64,000 nucleotides of DNA from Salinigranum marinum (GCF_024228675.1 NZ_CP100461.1:1302001-1366000); one strand, 5' to 3'. Counted from the first letter of the stretch, positions 8,753 to 16,912 are shown. The notes: generated by a model from the sequence alone, not told the origin. Made by a program: numbers and translations.

Positions 8753-9517
8753 CTACGCCTCGGTGAACGCGACACAGCGGCAGACCGACGACTCCCCGCC
8801 GCGGAACCGCCACGGGAACGTGCCGATCTGGACGCGCTCGTTCAGGAGTTCCTCGGGGACCTGCGCGTTCTCGACGTGGACGATGCCGTGGGGGAACAGC
8901 TCCGTGTGCATGAGCTGGTAGCCCTCGGGCGGGAATATCTCGTCAAGGTCGTCGACGCCGAGGTGGTCGGCTGCCTCGGCGGCGAGTTCGGGGCGGACGT
9001 CGCGGATGACCGTGTTCATCGGGTGGTCCGCGCTCCCGCAGTCGACGAGGATGTAGTTGATATCCATCTCGCGGCACCACTCGGCGAACTCCAGGTTCGG
9101 GCCGGGGTGTTTGCAGAAGAAGGCGTGTGGGTCGGCCTCCTCACGGTGCCACGCGTACTTCTGGAAGCCCGTGTGGATGAAGAGGATGTCGCCCTCGCGG
9201 ACGTCACAGACCTCCTCGATCATCTCGGACGTGTAGACGTCGTACTCGCCGACGTGGTCGGAGATGTCGGCGACGACGGCGTCGCCGACGAGTTCGTCGA
9301 ACGGCATCGACTCGATGTCGCGCCCGTGAGCGATGAAGTGTTTCTCGCCGTCGAGGTGCGTCCCCGTGTGGTTCATGAACTCGATCTTCTGCCCGTTTAC
9401 CTTCTCCGTGTCGAGGGACTTCTCGTACCAGATCTTCGGGTTGTCGTACGTCGGCCACGCGGGCGTGTCGGAACACCACGGCTGTGTGAGCTCGTGCATC
9501 TCGTATCCGTCAAGCAT
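8753..9517 (-). CDS. Cyclase-family metal-dependent hydrolase (kynurenine formamidase-like)
   Basis: A 254-residue member of the cyclase family (PF04199), which includes kynurenine formamidase and isatin hydrolase, enzymes that hydrolyse amide bonds with a divalent metal. The signature is present as HTGTHLDGEKH at residues 50-60, with ligands His50, His54, Asp56 and His60; the usual Pro before the last His is replaced (Glu-Lys). The start at 9517 (MLDGYEMHEL) gives the normal family N-terminus and places a TATA-like element 25-37 bases upstream. A second ATG six codons in is possible. Its place between a deaminase and an IclR regulator suggests it opens or hydrolyses a ring amide in the same pathway, which is inference. 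Confidence 0.88.
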   Translation of the reverse strand: MLDGYEMHELTQPWCSDTPAWPTYDNPKIWYEKSLDTEKVNGQKIEFMNHTGTHLDGEKHFIAHGRDIESMPFDELVGDAVVADISDHVGEYDVYTSEMIEEVCDVREGDILFIHTGFQKYAWHREEADPHAFFCKHPGPNLEFAEWCREMDINYILVDCGSADHPMNTVIRDVRPELAAEAADHLGVDDLDEIFPPEGYQLMHTELFPHGIVHVENAQVPEELLNERVQIGTFPWRFRGGESSVCRCVAFTEA

Positions 9518-9541
9518 ACACCTGGTCCTCCCACAGGAGCA

Positions 9542-9554
9542 TGATAAGTGTTGT
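9542..9554 (-). promoter_or_regulatory. Shared promoter element before the cyclase-family hydrolase
   Basis: TGATAAGTGTTGT on the plus strand, 25-37 bases before the start at 9517. It is an exact 13-base match to the element at 4310-4322. Confidence 0.5.
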
Positions 9555-9797
9555 TCTCGCCACCTTGCCAGGTCCGGCTCACGTCGTTCCGGCGACGTGC
9601 GAGAGTGTTCCACAGAGATGAACGACAGCGAGCGCCGATTCTCTCGGGTGCCGTGGGTCGGTCCCGAGCGAGCGGGTGCCGGGCTCTGGTGCTGTTGGCG
9701 AGCGCGAACCCCGCTCCGTACGGGCGACCGAGCCGGTCGTTCGGCCCGGCGTGTCGCTGACTACATGTTCACTACTCCCGAACGAGTGTCGTGTCAG

Positions 9798-9804
9798 TAT
9801 AAAT
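9798..9804 (+). promoter_or_regulatory. TATAAAT box in the 369-base divergent gap before iclR
   Basis: TATAAAT lies 83-89 bases before the IclR start and would give a leader of about 55 bases. A second T-rich candidate (GTTTTTT, about 9851-9857) lies about 30-36 bases before the ATG. The rest of the gap 9518-9886 holds only the promoter of the minus-strand hydrolase and the inverted repeat at 9866-9882; I see no gene in it. Confidence 0.4.
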
Positions 9805-9865
9805 CGACGCGGGAGGATATCGACAGTATGTTCAGACCAACAGAACGATCGTTTTTTGATGGGGG

Positions 9866-9882
9866 ACGACTGTGATAGTCGT
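9866..9882. promoter_or_regulatory. Inverted repeat just before the IclR start, possible operator
   Basis: ACGACT-GTGAT-AGTCGT is a perfect 6-base inverted repeat with a 5-base spacer, ending four bases before the ATG of the IclR gene. Its position downstream of both candidate TATA boxes would let a bound regulator block its own transcription. Binding is inference. Confidence 0.4.
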
Positions 9883-9886
9883 ACAC

Positions 9887-10657
9887 ATGGAACGAGACGA
9901 ACCGGACGACGGGCTCATCCGGGCGGTGGACACCAGCCTTCGCATCGTCGAGACGCTGAACGACGCCGGGGCGACCGGGGTGACCGAACTCGCCCGGACG
10001 CTCGATCAGCCGAAGAGCACGGTGTACAACCACCTCGACACGCTCAGGCGGCGCGGCTACGTCGTCAAAGCGGACGACGAGTACCGACTGGCCTGTCGGT
10101 TTCTGGAACTCGGCTCGATGACGCGGGATCGACAGCCCGTCTACCGCATCGCGCGCGACGAGGTGACGAAACTCGCCGAGGAGACGGGGGAGCTGTCGGG
10201 CCTGATCGTCGAAGAGCACTGCTACGGCGTGTTCCTCCACCGCGCGAAGGGCGACCAGGCGGTCCGGGTCGACACCCACGTCGGCAAGCGGATCCACCTC
10301 CACGGGGCCGCGCTGGGCAAGGCGATGCTCGCGTTCGCCCCGGACGAGCGCGTCCGCGAGGTCATCGACCGCCGGGGGCTCCCCGCGCTGACCGACCACA
10401 CGATCACCGACGAGGACGTGCTACGGGACGAACTCGACCGGATCCGCGAAGAGGGCGTCGCGTTCGACGACGAGGAGCGGATCAACGGGCTCCGAAGCGT
10501 CGCGGTCCCGCTCCGTACCGACGACGGGGAGGTGCTCGGTGCCATCAGCGTTGCCGGACCGACGAGTCGTATGCGCGGCGAGCGGTTCCGGTCGGCGCTC
10601 CCCGAACAACTGCGGAGCGCTGCCAACGTGATCGAACTCAACATCACCTACCTCTGA
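9887..10657 (+). CDS. IclR-family transcriptional regulator
   Basis: A 256-residue regulator. Residues about 12-70 form the winged helix-turn-helix (TELARTLDQPKSTVYNHLDTL region) and residues about 80-255 the GAF-like effector domain, with HLHGAALGKAMLAF and the C-terminal AISVAGPTSRM typical of IclR. Family members usually bind a small aromatic or organic acid and control the adjacent catabolic operon. The ATG at 9887 was preferred to a GTG at 9872 because the latter lies inside the inverted repeat. It probably controls the flanking catabolic genes and itself, judging from position and the operator-like repeat. Confidence 0.93.
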   Translation: MERDEPDDGLIRAVDTSLRIVETLNDAGATGVTELARTLDQPKSTVYNHLDTLRRRGYVVKADDEYRLACRFLELGSMTRDRQPVYRIARDEVTKLAEETGELSGLIVEEHCYGVFLHRAKGDQAVRVDTHVGKRIHLHGAALGKAMLAFAPDERVREVIDRRGLPALTDHTITDEDVLRDELDRIREEGVAFDDEERINGLRSVAVPLRTDDGEVLGAISVAGPTSRMRGERFRSALPEQLRSAANVIELNITYL

Positions 10658-11003
10658 GGACGCCCGGGATTACACGCATATCGGTGTAATTCGGCCGGTA
10701 CTCACCACCACTCGGCTCTGACGGGTGTCAGTGGAGTCGATCAGCCAATCGGCACCTCTGCGATAGATATATTTGGATACAGTGAGTTCGATTCCCTCGA
10801 TAGGAGTGTCGTTCGATAACTTATCTCGCTGTTTTTGTTGCTGAACATACGGTATAAGTAATAATTTTTACTCTTACTGTGTGTATAACTCTTCACTCGA
10901 TCGGATAGGGTAATTGTCGATCTAACTTTCAATGTGTAGCCTTGCACACGCCCTCGGCCCGGAAAGAGGGGTCCCTCGCCCCGGCAGGTGGGGTCGACTC
11001 GGC
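10658..11003. other. AT-rich convergent gap without a gene
   Basis: This 346-base stretch separates the ends of two convergent genes. From about 10750 to 10935 it is clearly richer in A and T than its surroundings, with runs such as CTGTTTTTG and AATTTTTAC that could end transcription on either strand. I find no convincing coding frame, tRNA or terminal repeat. Confidence 0.5.
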
Positions 11004-11783
11004 TCAGTCGGCGTCGACGACTTCCGTGCTCTCGCGGTCCAGTTTCCGCCGGCGGCTCTCGTTGAGCGCGTCGCAGACGCCGCCCTGGCCGGTCATGTTC
11101 GTCCGCGCCAGCCGTCCGCGCCGGTGGACGAGTTCGAACTGGTCCGGATCGATCGGCCCGCCCTCGGGCGTACGGAACAGCGGGTCGTCGTTGGCCTCGA
11201 TCGCACCCACCTCGCGGGCCTTGACCAGATAGCGGTCGAGGGGTCGAGCGGCCACCGTGACCGCGAACGCGTCGCCGGCCAGGTAGACCGCGGCCCGCGC
11301 GCCGTCGGCCCGCGGTTCGGCGTCGATCTCCAGGTCCCCCGGGGTGAGCCCACAGAGCTGTTCGGCCGAGACGCCGGCGTCGAGGAGCGTCTCGACGGCG
11401 GCGTACTGTCGGGAGAGCCGGGCCTTGTCGTCGAGCGTCGCGCGGACGGAGGCGACGCCGCCGTCGGCGTCGGGGAACGACTCGCCGAACGAGCGTCGTT
11501 CGTTGACGCCCTCGTTGATCTCCGTCTCGTGCATGTGGTCGCGAAGGTAGACGTGGGCCGTCTCGACGTCCGGGAGCGATTCCAGTTCGTCGCGCGCATC
11601 GGTCGCCATCATCCAGGCGAACGCGGGCGAGCACCACGCGGTCGGGAGCGTGAATCGGACGGTCACCTCGTCGGAACCGATCTCTATCTCGTCGACGTAG
11701 TCGAGTTCGACGATCGACTCGTCGAGTTCGGGGTCTGTCACCCGGTCGAGACGGGTACGGACCTCGGTGGGCGTCGTCGACAT
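11004..11783 (-). CDS. DUF59/MIP18-type metal-sulfur assembly protein
   Basis: A 259-residue protein whose first 100 residues carry the DUF59 (PaaD/SufT-like) fold: TDPELDESIVELDYV, then a beta-rich stretch, then the LPTAWCSPAFAWMM Cys motif. DUF59 proteins help assemble or repair Fe-S or metal centres. The rest, about 150 residues, is not recognised and makes the protein longer than simple DUF59 proteins. Its start overlaps the stop of the amidohydrolase gene by one base (TGATG), so the two are one operon. A service role for a metal enzyme of this cluster is inference. Confidence 0.8.
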   Translation of the reverse strand: MSTTPTEVRTRLDRVTDPELDESIVELDYVDEIEIGSDEVTVRFTLPTAWCSPAFAWMMATDARDELESLPDVETAHVYLRDHMHETEINEGVNERRSFGESFPDADGGVASVRATLDDKARLSRQYAAVETLLDAGVSAEQLCGLTPGDLEIDAEPRADGARAAVYLAGDAFAVTVAARPLDRYLVKAREVGAIEANDDPLFRTPEGGPIDPDQFELVHRRGRLARTNMTGQGGVCDALNESRRRKLDRESTEVVDAD

Positions 11784-12841
11784 CAGTCGTCCGCGGAGGC
11801 CGGCGCGCCGTACGAGTCGCCGAGGCCGAACTCCTGGCTGATGGCGTCGTCGCGGAACTGCTTCTTGCGTTCTTCGATGTCGATGTCGTACAGTTCGGCG
11901 ATGTTCTCGCCCATCACCTTCTTTTTCGCCTGGAGGTCGAACTGGACGCCGAACTCCTCGACCTGTTCGTCGGAGAGTTCGGTGTTCATCACCGCCTCGA
12001 TGAGCCAGTCTGGGTCCCAGATGCCGTAGTCGGAGCCGAACGTGATCCGGTCCTCGCCGAGCCAAAAGAGCAGTTCGCCCATGATCTCGGAGAACTTCTT
12101 GGGCCGGCCGAGCGCCATCGGCGCGGCCACGGCGATGCCGCCGTAGACGTTCGGCTCCTGGGTGCCGATCCAGCAGAAGTCGTCGAGTCGGGGAAGGCCG
12201 ACGTGTTCGACGATGAAGTTGAGTTCGGGGAAGTTCGTCGCGGCGTCGTCCACGTCGCCCACGTCGAACGCGTCTTTGTTGAGCGGCCGGATGGTCGGCC
12301 CCTTGTGCGGGTGGATGTTCTCGATCCCCAGTTCGACGCACTTCTCGAGGAACTCGTACGACTCCTCGCTGTCGAGCCGCCACCCCTTCGAGTCGCCCTT
12401 CCACTCCGCGGTATACACTTTCGCGCCCCTGACGTCGTACTCCTCCTTCTGTCGTTCGAGTTCCTTCAGCCCCGCCTCGCCGTCACGCGGGTCCCACCGG
12501 CCGTTGAGGACGAACCGGTCGGGGTGCTCTTGATACAGGGTCTGCCCGAGGTCGTCGACGGTGTTGAACCCCTCCGTGTAGAACTCGTGGAGGTGCGTCG
12601 GCTGGTACACCGCCATGTCGACGTGGTTCGTGAAGAGATCCTCTTTCATCTCCTGGGGCGTGAACTTCCGGTAGTCGTCCATGTCGCGGACGCGCTCCTC
12701 GGGCGTAAAGCCGGTGTGGTAGTCGTAGAAACACTGGATGAACTGCTCGCCACCTTCGTGTTTGATGTTCTCCTCCGTCGCGTCCCACATGTGGGTGTGT
12801 CCGTCGATGACGAACACGTCCTCGCCTTCGTGTGTGTACAT
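11783..12841 (-). CDS. Amidohydrolase-family metal-dependent hydrolase
   Basis: A 352-residue amidohydrolase_2-type TIM-barrel enzyme. The HxH metal motif is His15 and His17 (VIDGHTHMWD); further family landmarks are NIHPHKGP, FIVEHVGLPR and TFGSDYGIWDPDW with the C-terminal Asp. The reaction is unknown; related proteins hydrolyse or decarboxylate small ring or acyl compounds. It is the first gene of a minus-strand pair with the DUF59 gene and is divergent from an alcohol dehydrogenase 195 bases away. Amidohydrolases of this kind are often found with DUF59 proteins and alcohol dehydrogenases beside bacterial propane-type monooxygenases, but no monooxygenase is visible here. Confidence 0.88.
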   Translation of the reverse strand: MYTHEGEDVFVIDGHTHMWDATEENIKHEGGEQFIQCFYDYHTGFTPEERVRDMDDYRKFTPQEMKEDLFTNHVDMAVYQPTHLHEFYTEGFNTVDDLGQTLYQEHPDRFVLNGRWDPRDGEAGLKELERQKEEYDVRGAKVYTAEWKGDSKGWRLDSEESYEFLEKCVELGIENIHPHKGPTIRPLNKDAFDVGDVDDAATNFPELNFIVEHVGLPRLDDFCWIGTQEPNVYGGIAVAAPMALGRPKKFSEIMGELLFWLGEDRITFGSDYGIWDPDWLIEAVMNTELSDEQVEEFGVQFDLQAKKKVMGENIAELYDIDIEERKKQFRDDAISQEFGLGDSYGAPASADD

Positions 12842-13035
12842 GCGAGTTGCCCTGCGTATTTGTTGAATAAATAATTAACATATTTGTTCACGACTCACGG
12901 GGCGAATATTGTACGCATCGGACGTGACTCTCGGGTGAGCGTCGTCGAACGGCGTCGCGGTCCGGCGGCCGGAGCCGGCGGGCAGTTCTCCTCGATGCGA
13001 GGACTTTTGTCCGGGGACCATCACTATTAATCACT

Positions 13036-14079
13036 ATGCAAGCAGCGCGTCTGCACGAGTACACCGACGACATGACGGAGGCGCTGTCGATCGACGAGAT
13101 CGACCGCCCGACCGTCGAGGGACCGAGCGACGTCATCGTCGAGGTCAAGGGGGCGGGATGGTGTCAAACGGACAATCACATCATCGAAGGGATGTGGACC
13201 GAGTACGTCCCACAGGAGCTTCCCCTGACGCTCGGCCACGAGAACGCGGGCATCGTCGCCGAGGTGGGCGACGAGGTCACGACCGTTGAGGTCGGCGACC
13301 CCGTCATCTGCCATCCGGTCCAGACCTGCGGCACCTGCCGGCCGTGCCGGCTCGGCGAGGACATGTACTGCGAGGACTCGAAGTTCAGGGGACTCACACA
13401 CGACGGCGGCTTCGCCGAGTATCTCCAGACCTCCGACCGGGCGGTCATCCCGCTCCCCGACGGCGTGGACCCGACCGACATCGCGCCGCACGCCGACGCC
13501 GGCATCACGGCTTACCACGCAGCGAAGAAGGCCGTACACGAACTCAACCCGGGCGACACGGCGGTCGTCATCGGCGTCGGCGGTCTCGGCCACATCGGCC
13601 TGCAGTGTCTCCGGGCGATGTCCGCCGCCGACATCGTCGCGATCGACCTCAAAGAGTCGGCGCGCGACCTCGCGTCGGAGTTGGGAGCCGACGACACCAT
13701 CGACCCCGGGGCCGAGGACGTCGCCGCCGCGATCGAGGGGTTCTCGGGCGGCGTCGGCGCACAGCAGGTGCTCGACTTCGTCGGCCGGGACGAGACGACG
13801 GCGCTCGCCCCCGACATCACGGCCGCCGGCGGCGACCACCACATCATCGGCTACGGCGGACACATCCACGAGCCGGCCCAGGCGCTCGTCAACGGTGAGT
13901 TCGCCTTCCGGGGGACGCTCGTCGGCCGCTACACCGAACTCCAGGAACTCGTCGCGCTGGTCGACCGCGGCGACGTCCACCTCCACACCGAACGGTACGA
14001 CCTCGGCGACATCAACACCGTCGCCGAGCGGCTCGAACACGGCGAGATCGACGGTCGCGCGGTCATTACCCCGCCCTGA
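13036..14079 (+). CDS. Zinc-dependent NAD(P)-alcohol dehydrogenase
   Basis: A 347-residue MDR-family alcohol dehydrogenase with a full set of zinc ligands: catalytic Cys43 (WCQTD), His68 and Glu69 (GHE), and structural Cys98, Cys101, Cys104 and Cys112. The nucleotide-binding fold is marked by VIGVGGLGHIGLQ. It should interconvert a primary or secondary alcohol with its aldehyde or ketone. A T-rich box (ACTTTTG, about 33 bases upstream) and the absence of a Shine-Dalgarno sequence suggest a leaderless transcript. It is divergent from the amidohydrolase-DUF59 pair and may work with it. Confidence 0.93.
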   Translation: MQAARLHEYTDDMTEALSIDEIDRPTVEGPSDVIVEVKGAGWCQTDNHIIEGMWTEYVPQELPLTLGHENAGIVAEVGDEVTTVEVGDPVICHPVQTCGTCRPCRLGEDMYCEDSKFRGLTHDGGFAEYLQTSDRAVIPLPDGVDPTDIAPHADAGITAYHAAKKAVHELNPGDTAVVIGVGGLGHIGLQCLRAMSAADIVAIDLKESARDLASELGADDTIDPGAEDVAAAIEGFSGGVGAQQVLDFVGRDETTALAPDITAAGGDHHIIGYGGHIHEPAQALVNGEFAFRGTLVGRYTELQELVALVDRGDVHLHTERYDLGDINTVAERLEHGEIDGRAVITPP

Positions 14080-14115
14080 GGTCGGCGGTCCGAACCCGCC
14101 GGCCGGAGCCGCCCC

Positions 14116-14715
14116 TCACACCTCGTCCCAGTAGTCGGGTTCGTTTCCGGCCGCCCACTTGATCGAACAGCCGCGCGAGGGGTTCTCCTCGACCGTCACG
14201 GCCTCGCCCGCGAGCACCTCGTCGATCGCCTGTCGGACCTCGAACCCCGGCTCGCCGGACGGGTCGTCGTCGGGGTTCAGTGCGTCGTCGAGGCGGCCGT
14301 GGTACGCCAGTCGGAACGCCCCGTCGTCGTTCTCGAAGAGGAACGGGTCGGGCGTGCAGACCGCGCCGTACGCCGCCGCCACCGCCTGCGATTCGTCGTG
14401 GAGGTACGCGTCGTAGCCGATCCGGCCCGACTCGACGTACTCGACCATCTTGTCGAAGGAGTCGTCGGGGTACTGCTCCTCGTCGTTCGGGTTGATCCCG
14501 ACCACGGCCACGTCGTCGTACGCGGCGGCGATGTCGTTCAACGTCGCCTCTTTGGCCTTCGCGTACGGGCAGTGGTTACAGGTAAAGACGAGCAACAGCG
14601 CGTCGTACCCGTCGAACGCCGCGAGCGAGTACGTCTCCCCGTCGGTCCCGGTGAGTTCGAAGTCCGGTGCCTCGTCGCCCTCGTCCAGAACGTGTCCGCT
14701 TTCCATCGCAACCAT
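14116..14715 (-). CDS. Thioredoxin-fold redoxin (peroxiredoxin-like family)
   Basis: A 199-residue AhpC/TSA-type redoxin with a CNHCPY active site near residues 46-51 in the sequence LVFTCNHCPYAKA. The N-terminal EGDEAPDFELTGTDGE and the PDPFLFENDD segment are typical of the family, which reduces peroxides or disulfides in the cytoplasm. There is no signal peptide. The start could also be the ATG three codons in (MESGHVL). Between this gene and the next upstream one (14716-14972) I see nothing convincing. Confidence 0.85.
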   Translation of the reverse strand: MVAMESGHVLDEGDEAPDFELTGTDGETYSLAAFDGYDALLLVFTCNHCPYAKAKEATLNDIAAAYDDVAVVGINPNDEEQYPDDSFDKMVEYVESGRIGYDAYLHDESQAVAAAYGAVCTPDPFLFENDDGAFRLAYHGRLDDALNPDDDPSGEPGFEVRQAIDEVLAGEAVTVEENPSRGCSIKWAAGNEPDYWDEV

Positions 14716-14972
14716 GCCGCCTTGTACGGCGTGCCCACGTAATCATCTGTCCCTCCCGGCGACGCGTGTGGTCGAGCCACGGCAGGCGAGCGGACCGAGA
14801 CGTCCGGGCTCTCCGCGGAGTTCGGCCACGCCACACGAACGTTGAAATACGAAAGCGCGGCCTGCGAGACGCGTGCGGTGACCGATACGGCGGGACGTGT
14901 CGTGGTCGCGTGGCTCGTCGTCTCGCCGCAGTGTGAGAGCCACCTGCCAGCCTCGACAGGAGAAACGGCGCG

Positions 14973-15422
14973 TCAGTCCGGGCGCTCCGTCTCCTCGTGG
15001 GCGGCGTCGAGCGCCTCGCGAGCGTTCTCGACGGCCGCCTCGCGTTTCGCCGGGTAAGCCTCGACCTTCGCGCGGAACGTGATCCCGTCGCCGAGTCGAA
15101 CCTCCCCCCTGAAGGCGACCTGTTTGTCGAACCGCAAGAACAGTTCGCAGTTGTCGGTGATGCGATCGTCGAGTTCGTCGAAGACGCGGTCGTAGTCGGG
15201 AGCCGCCCCGATCCGTGCGAGCACGTGCCGGAGATCATCCGCCCGCTCGACCCGCGCCGAGCGGACGACGATCCGGTCGCCGTGGTGCCCGCGGCTCTCG
15301 CTCCGCTCCACCTCGAACTCCTCCGGGAGGAACGTCCGGAGCGCCGCCTCGACCCGCTTTTCGTCCTCCGTCTCGTAGGAGAATGCCCGCAGGTCGACGT
15401 AGTGGAACGGGACGCGAGCCAC
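14973..15422 (-). CDS. RNA-binding protein, PF01877/COG1325 (exosome-associated type)
   Basis: A 149-residue archaeal protein of the PF01877 RNA-binding family, often associated with exosome and ribosome genes. Recognisable segments are the N-terminal VPFHYVDLRAFSYETEDEKRV and the central LFLRFDKQVAFRGEVRLGDGI. The start is a GTG at 15422, two bases after the stop of the upstream small gene, so it is probably translationally coupled. An open frame continues upstream but has no family similarity there. Cytoplasmic RNA processing is the likely role. Confidence 0.8.
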   Translation of the reverse strand: MARVPFHYVDLRAFSYETEDEKRVEAALRTFLPEEFEVERSESRGHHGDRIVVRSARVERADDLRHVLARIGAAPDYDRVFDELDDRITDNCELFLRFDKQVAFRGEVRLGDGITFRAKVEAYPAKREAAVENAREALDAAHEETERPD

Positions 15423-15424
15423 GC

Positions 15425-15616
15425 TTACTCGTCCGCTTCGTCGCTCGCTTCGAGCTGGTCCTCGGGGACGCCCGTCTCCTGGCCCTCCTCGAAGCTCACG
15501 GTGTAGGTCGCATCGCCGAACATCGTCTCCATCACCTGCGTCACGGTGCCGACCTCGCCGTCGAACTCGCTGTGTTTGTCGTGCAGGACGACGGCGTCGT
15601 CTTTCTCGAAGCTCAT
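15425..15616 (-). CDS. Small acidic beta-barrel (SH3/KOW-like) protein
   Basis: A 63-residue acidic protein without a named function. The pattern DDAVVLHDKHSEFDGEVGTVTQV resembles a small SH3- or KOW-like barrel used for nucleic-acid or protein contacts. It is the first gene of a two-gene unit with the RNA-binding protein. An AT-rich box (TTTTTATTC on the minus strand, about 15640-15648) sits about 27 bases before its ATG, consistent with a leaderless transcript. Confidence 0.7.
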   Translation of the reverse strand: MSFEKDDAVVLHDKHSEFDGEVGTVTQVMETMFGDATYTVSFEEGQETGVPEDQLEASDEADE

Positions 15617-15715
15617 GTCGGGTCATCGGCGGGGGCCGAATAAAAACTCCGTGATACGCTCACGCCCGGTCACGGGCGAGCGAACGGCTTTTCACACGGC
15701 GGTCGAACGCCGTGT

Positions 15716-16204
15716 ATGGAACTGGTTTCAGTCGCCGCGCTCACCGCCGACCACGTCATCGGCGACGACGGCGAGTTGCCGTGGCCGTCGATCCCGGCAG
15801 ACAAGGAACAGTATCGCGCCCGAATCGCCGACGCCCCGGTGATCCTCGGTCGGCGGACGTTCGAATCGATGCTCGACGACCTCCCCGGAGCGGCTCAGAT
15901 CGTCCTCAGTCGCTCCGACAGGACGTTCGAGGTTGACACCGCGGTCCACGCCGCGGGCGTCGACGAGTCGGTCGAGATCGCGGCCGACCGCGGTGCCGAC
16001 ACGGCGTACGTCATCGGCGGGGCCGGGATCTACGAGCTGTTCCAGCCGCACCTCGACCGGATGCTCCTGAGCCGCGTCCCGGGCGAGTACGAGGGCGACT
16101 CCTACTACCCGGCGTTCGACGAGTCGGCGTGGACGCTCGCCTCGGAGACCGAGTACGAGGGATTCACGCTGGAAGAGTGGGTCCGTTCCGAGCGCCGACC
16201 CTGA
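15716..16204 (+). CDS. folA: Dihydrofolate reductase
   Basis: A 162-residue DHFR that reduces dihydrofolate to tetrahydrofolate with NADPH. Features are [24 protein letters not shown] (substrate and Met20 loop region), the [11 protein letters not shown] helix, the IVLSRS strand and the [11 protein letters not shown] cofactor loop. Length is normal. Haloarchaeal DHFRs are acidic like this one. It stands as a single gene between convergent and divergent neighbours. Confidence 0.95.
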   Translation: MELVSVAALTADHVIGDDGELPWPSIPADKEQYRARIADAPVILGRRTFESMLDDLPGAAQIVLSRSDRTFEVDTAVHAAGVDESVEIAADRGADTAYVIGGAGIYELFQPHLDRMLLSRVPGEYEGDSYYPAFDESAWTLASETEYEGFTLEEWVRSERRP

Positions 16205-16281
16205 CTCCGGCGGACGACAGGGCCGGATCCAGACCCCAGTCTGACCGACGCGTATAACCGCCCCGCGTCCCTCCCGCAACC

Positions 16282-16473
16282 GTGCCGCTGATCTCCATCA
16301 CCTGTCCCGCCTGCGGTGCCGCGACGTACGTCTCGCTCCCGACCGGACACCGGTTCGTCACCGCCGAACCCGGCGACGGAGACGACCCCGAGCGAGGAGT
16401 CCGAGAGACGATGGACGCGACCTGCGACGCCTGCGAGACGGGGTTCCCGGTGGTTCACGCGCCACGGCGCTAG
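16282..16473 (+). CDS. Small zinc-ribbon-like protein
   Basis: A 63-residue protein starting with GTG, with two cysteine pairs (CPACGA near residue 8 and CDACETG near residue 49) spaced as in a small zinc ribbon. The function is unknown. Its end overlaps the end of the convergent ferredoxin gene by four bases. Confidence 0.65.
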   Translation: MPLISITCPACGAATYVSLPTGHRFVTAEPGDGDDPERGVRETMDATCDACETGFPVVHAPRR

Positions 16474-16823
16474 CCTTCGTCGCCGGTCGCATCGTCGACC
16501 CCGCCCTCGGGAACGTGCTGTCCCCAGAACCCGTCGAACTTCTCGACCGTGACGTCGCCGTTGACGCGGACCTGACAGGCTAGTCTGAGCCCCCCGTCGG
16601 GGTCGTGCGGGGGGACGGCTAGCCTGAGCCGCTCGCGTCGCGTCCGCCCCGACACATCACCCGAAACGGCGACCGCACAGGTTCCACAGGAGCCGAGCCC
16701 CCGGCAGTTCGCCAGTCGGGCCCGACCGTTGTGTGGCGTCTCGTCGGCGGCGAGGAGGACGTCCCGCAGCACCGCACCGGCGTCACAGTCGATCTCTCGG
16801 TCACGGAAGCGAACTGTCGGCAT
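16470..16823 (-). CDS. [2Fe-2S] plant-type ferredoxin
   Basis: A 117-residue ferredoxin with cluster cysteines Cys40, Cys46, Cys49 and Cys83 (CRGLGSCGTC and LACQV). It carries electrons in the cytoplasm. It lacks the long acidic insertion of the main haloarchaeal ferredoxin and looks like the smaller paralogues found next to redox enzymes. It is divergent from the DsbA-like gene. Its partner is unknown. Confidence 0.88.
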   Translation of the reverse strand: MPTVRFRDREIDCDAGAVLRDVLLAADETPHNGRARLANCRGLGSCGTCAVAVSGDVSGRTRRERLRLAVPPHDPDGGLRLACQVRVNGDVTVEKFDGFWGQHVPEGGVDDATGDEG

Positions 16824-16912
16824 ATCTGATCGAAGGAACGGGCGCAGTAAATCGGTGCTGGCCCCCGATCACGACCACGGCCCCTAAGTAGTCGAGTCCC
16901 TACAAGTCGACC

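Noticed and set aside
10741-11637. Minus-strand open frame extending through the AT-rich gap
   Set aside because: It is an out-of-frame reading of the DUF59 gene followed by AT-rich noncoding sequence; no protein-like pattern.
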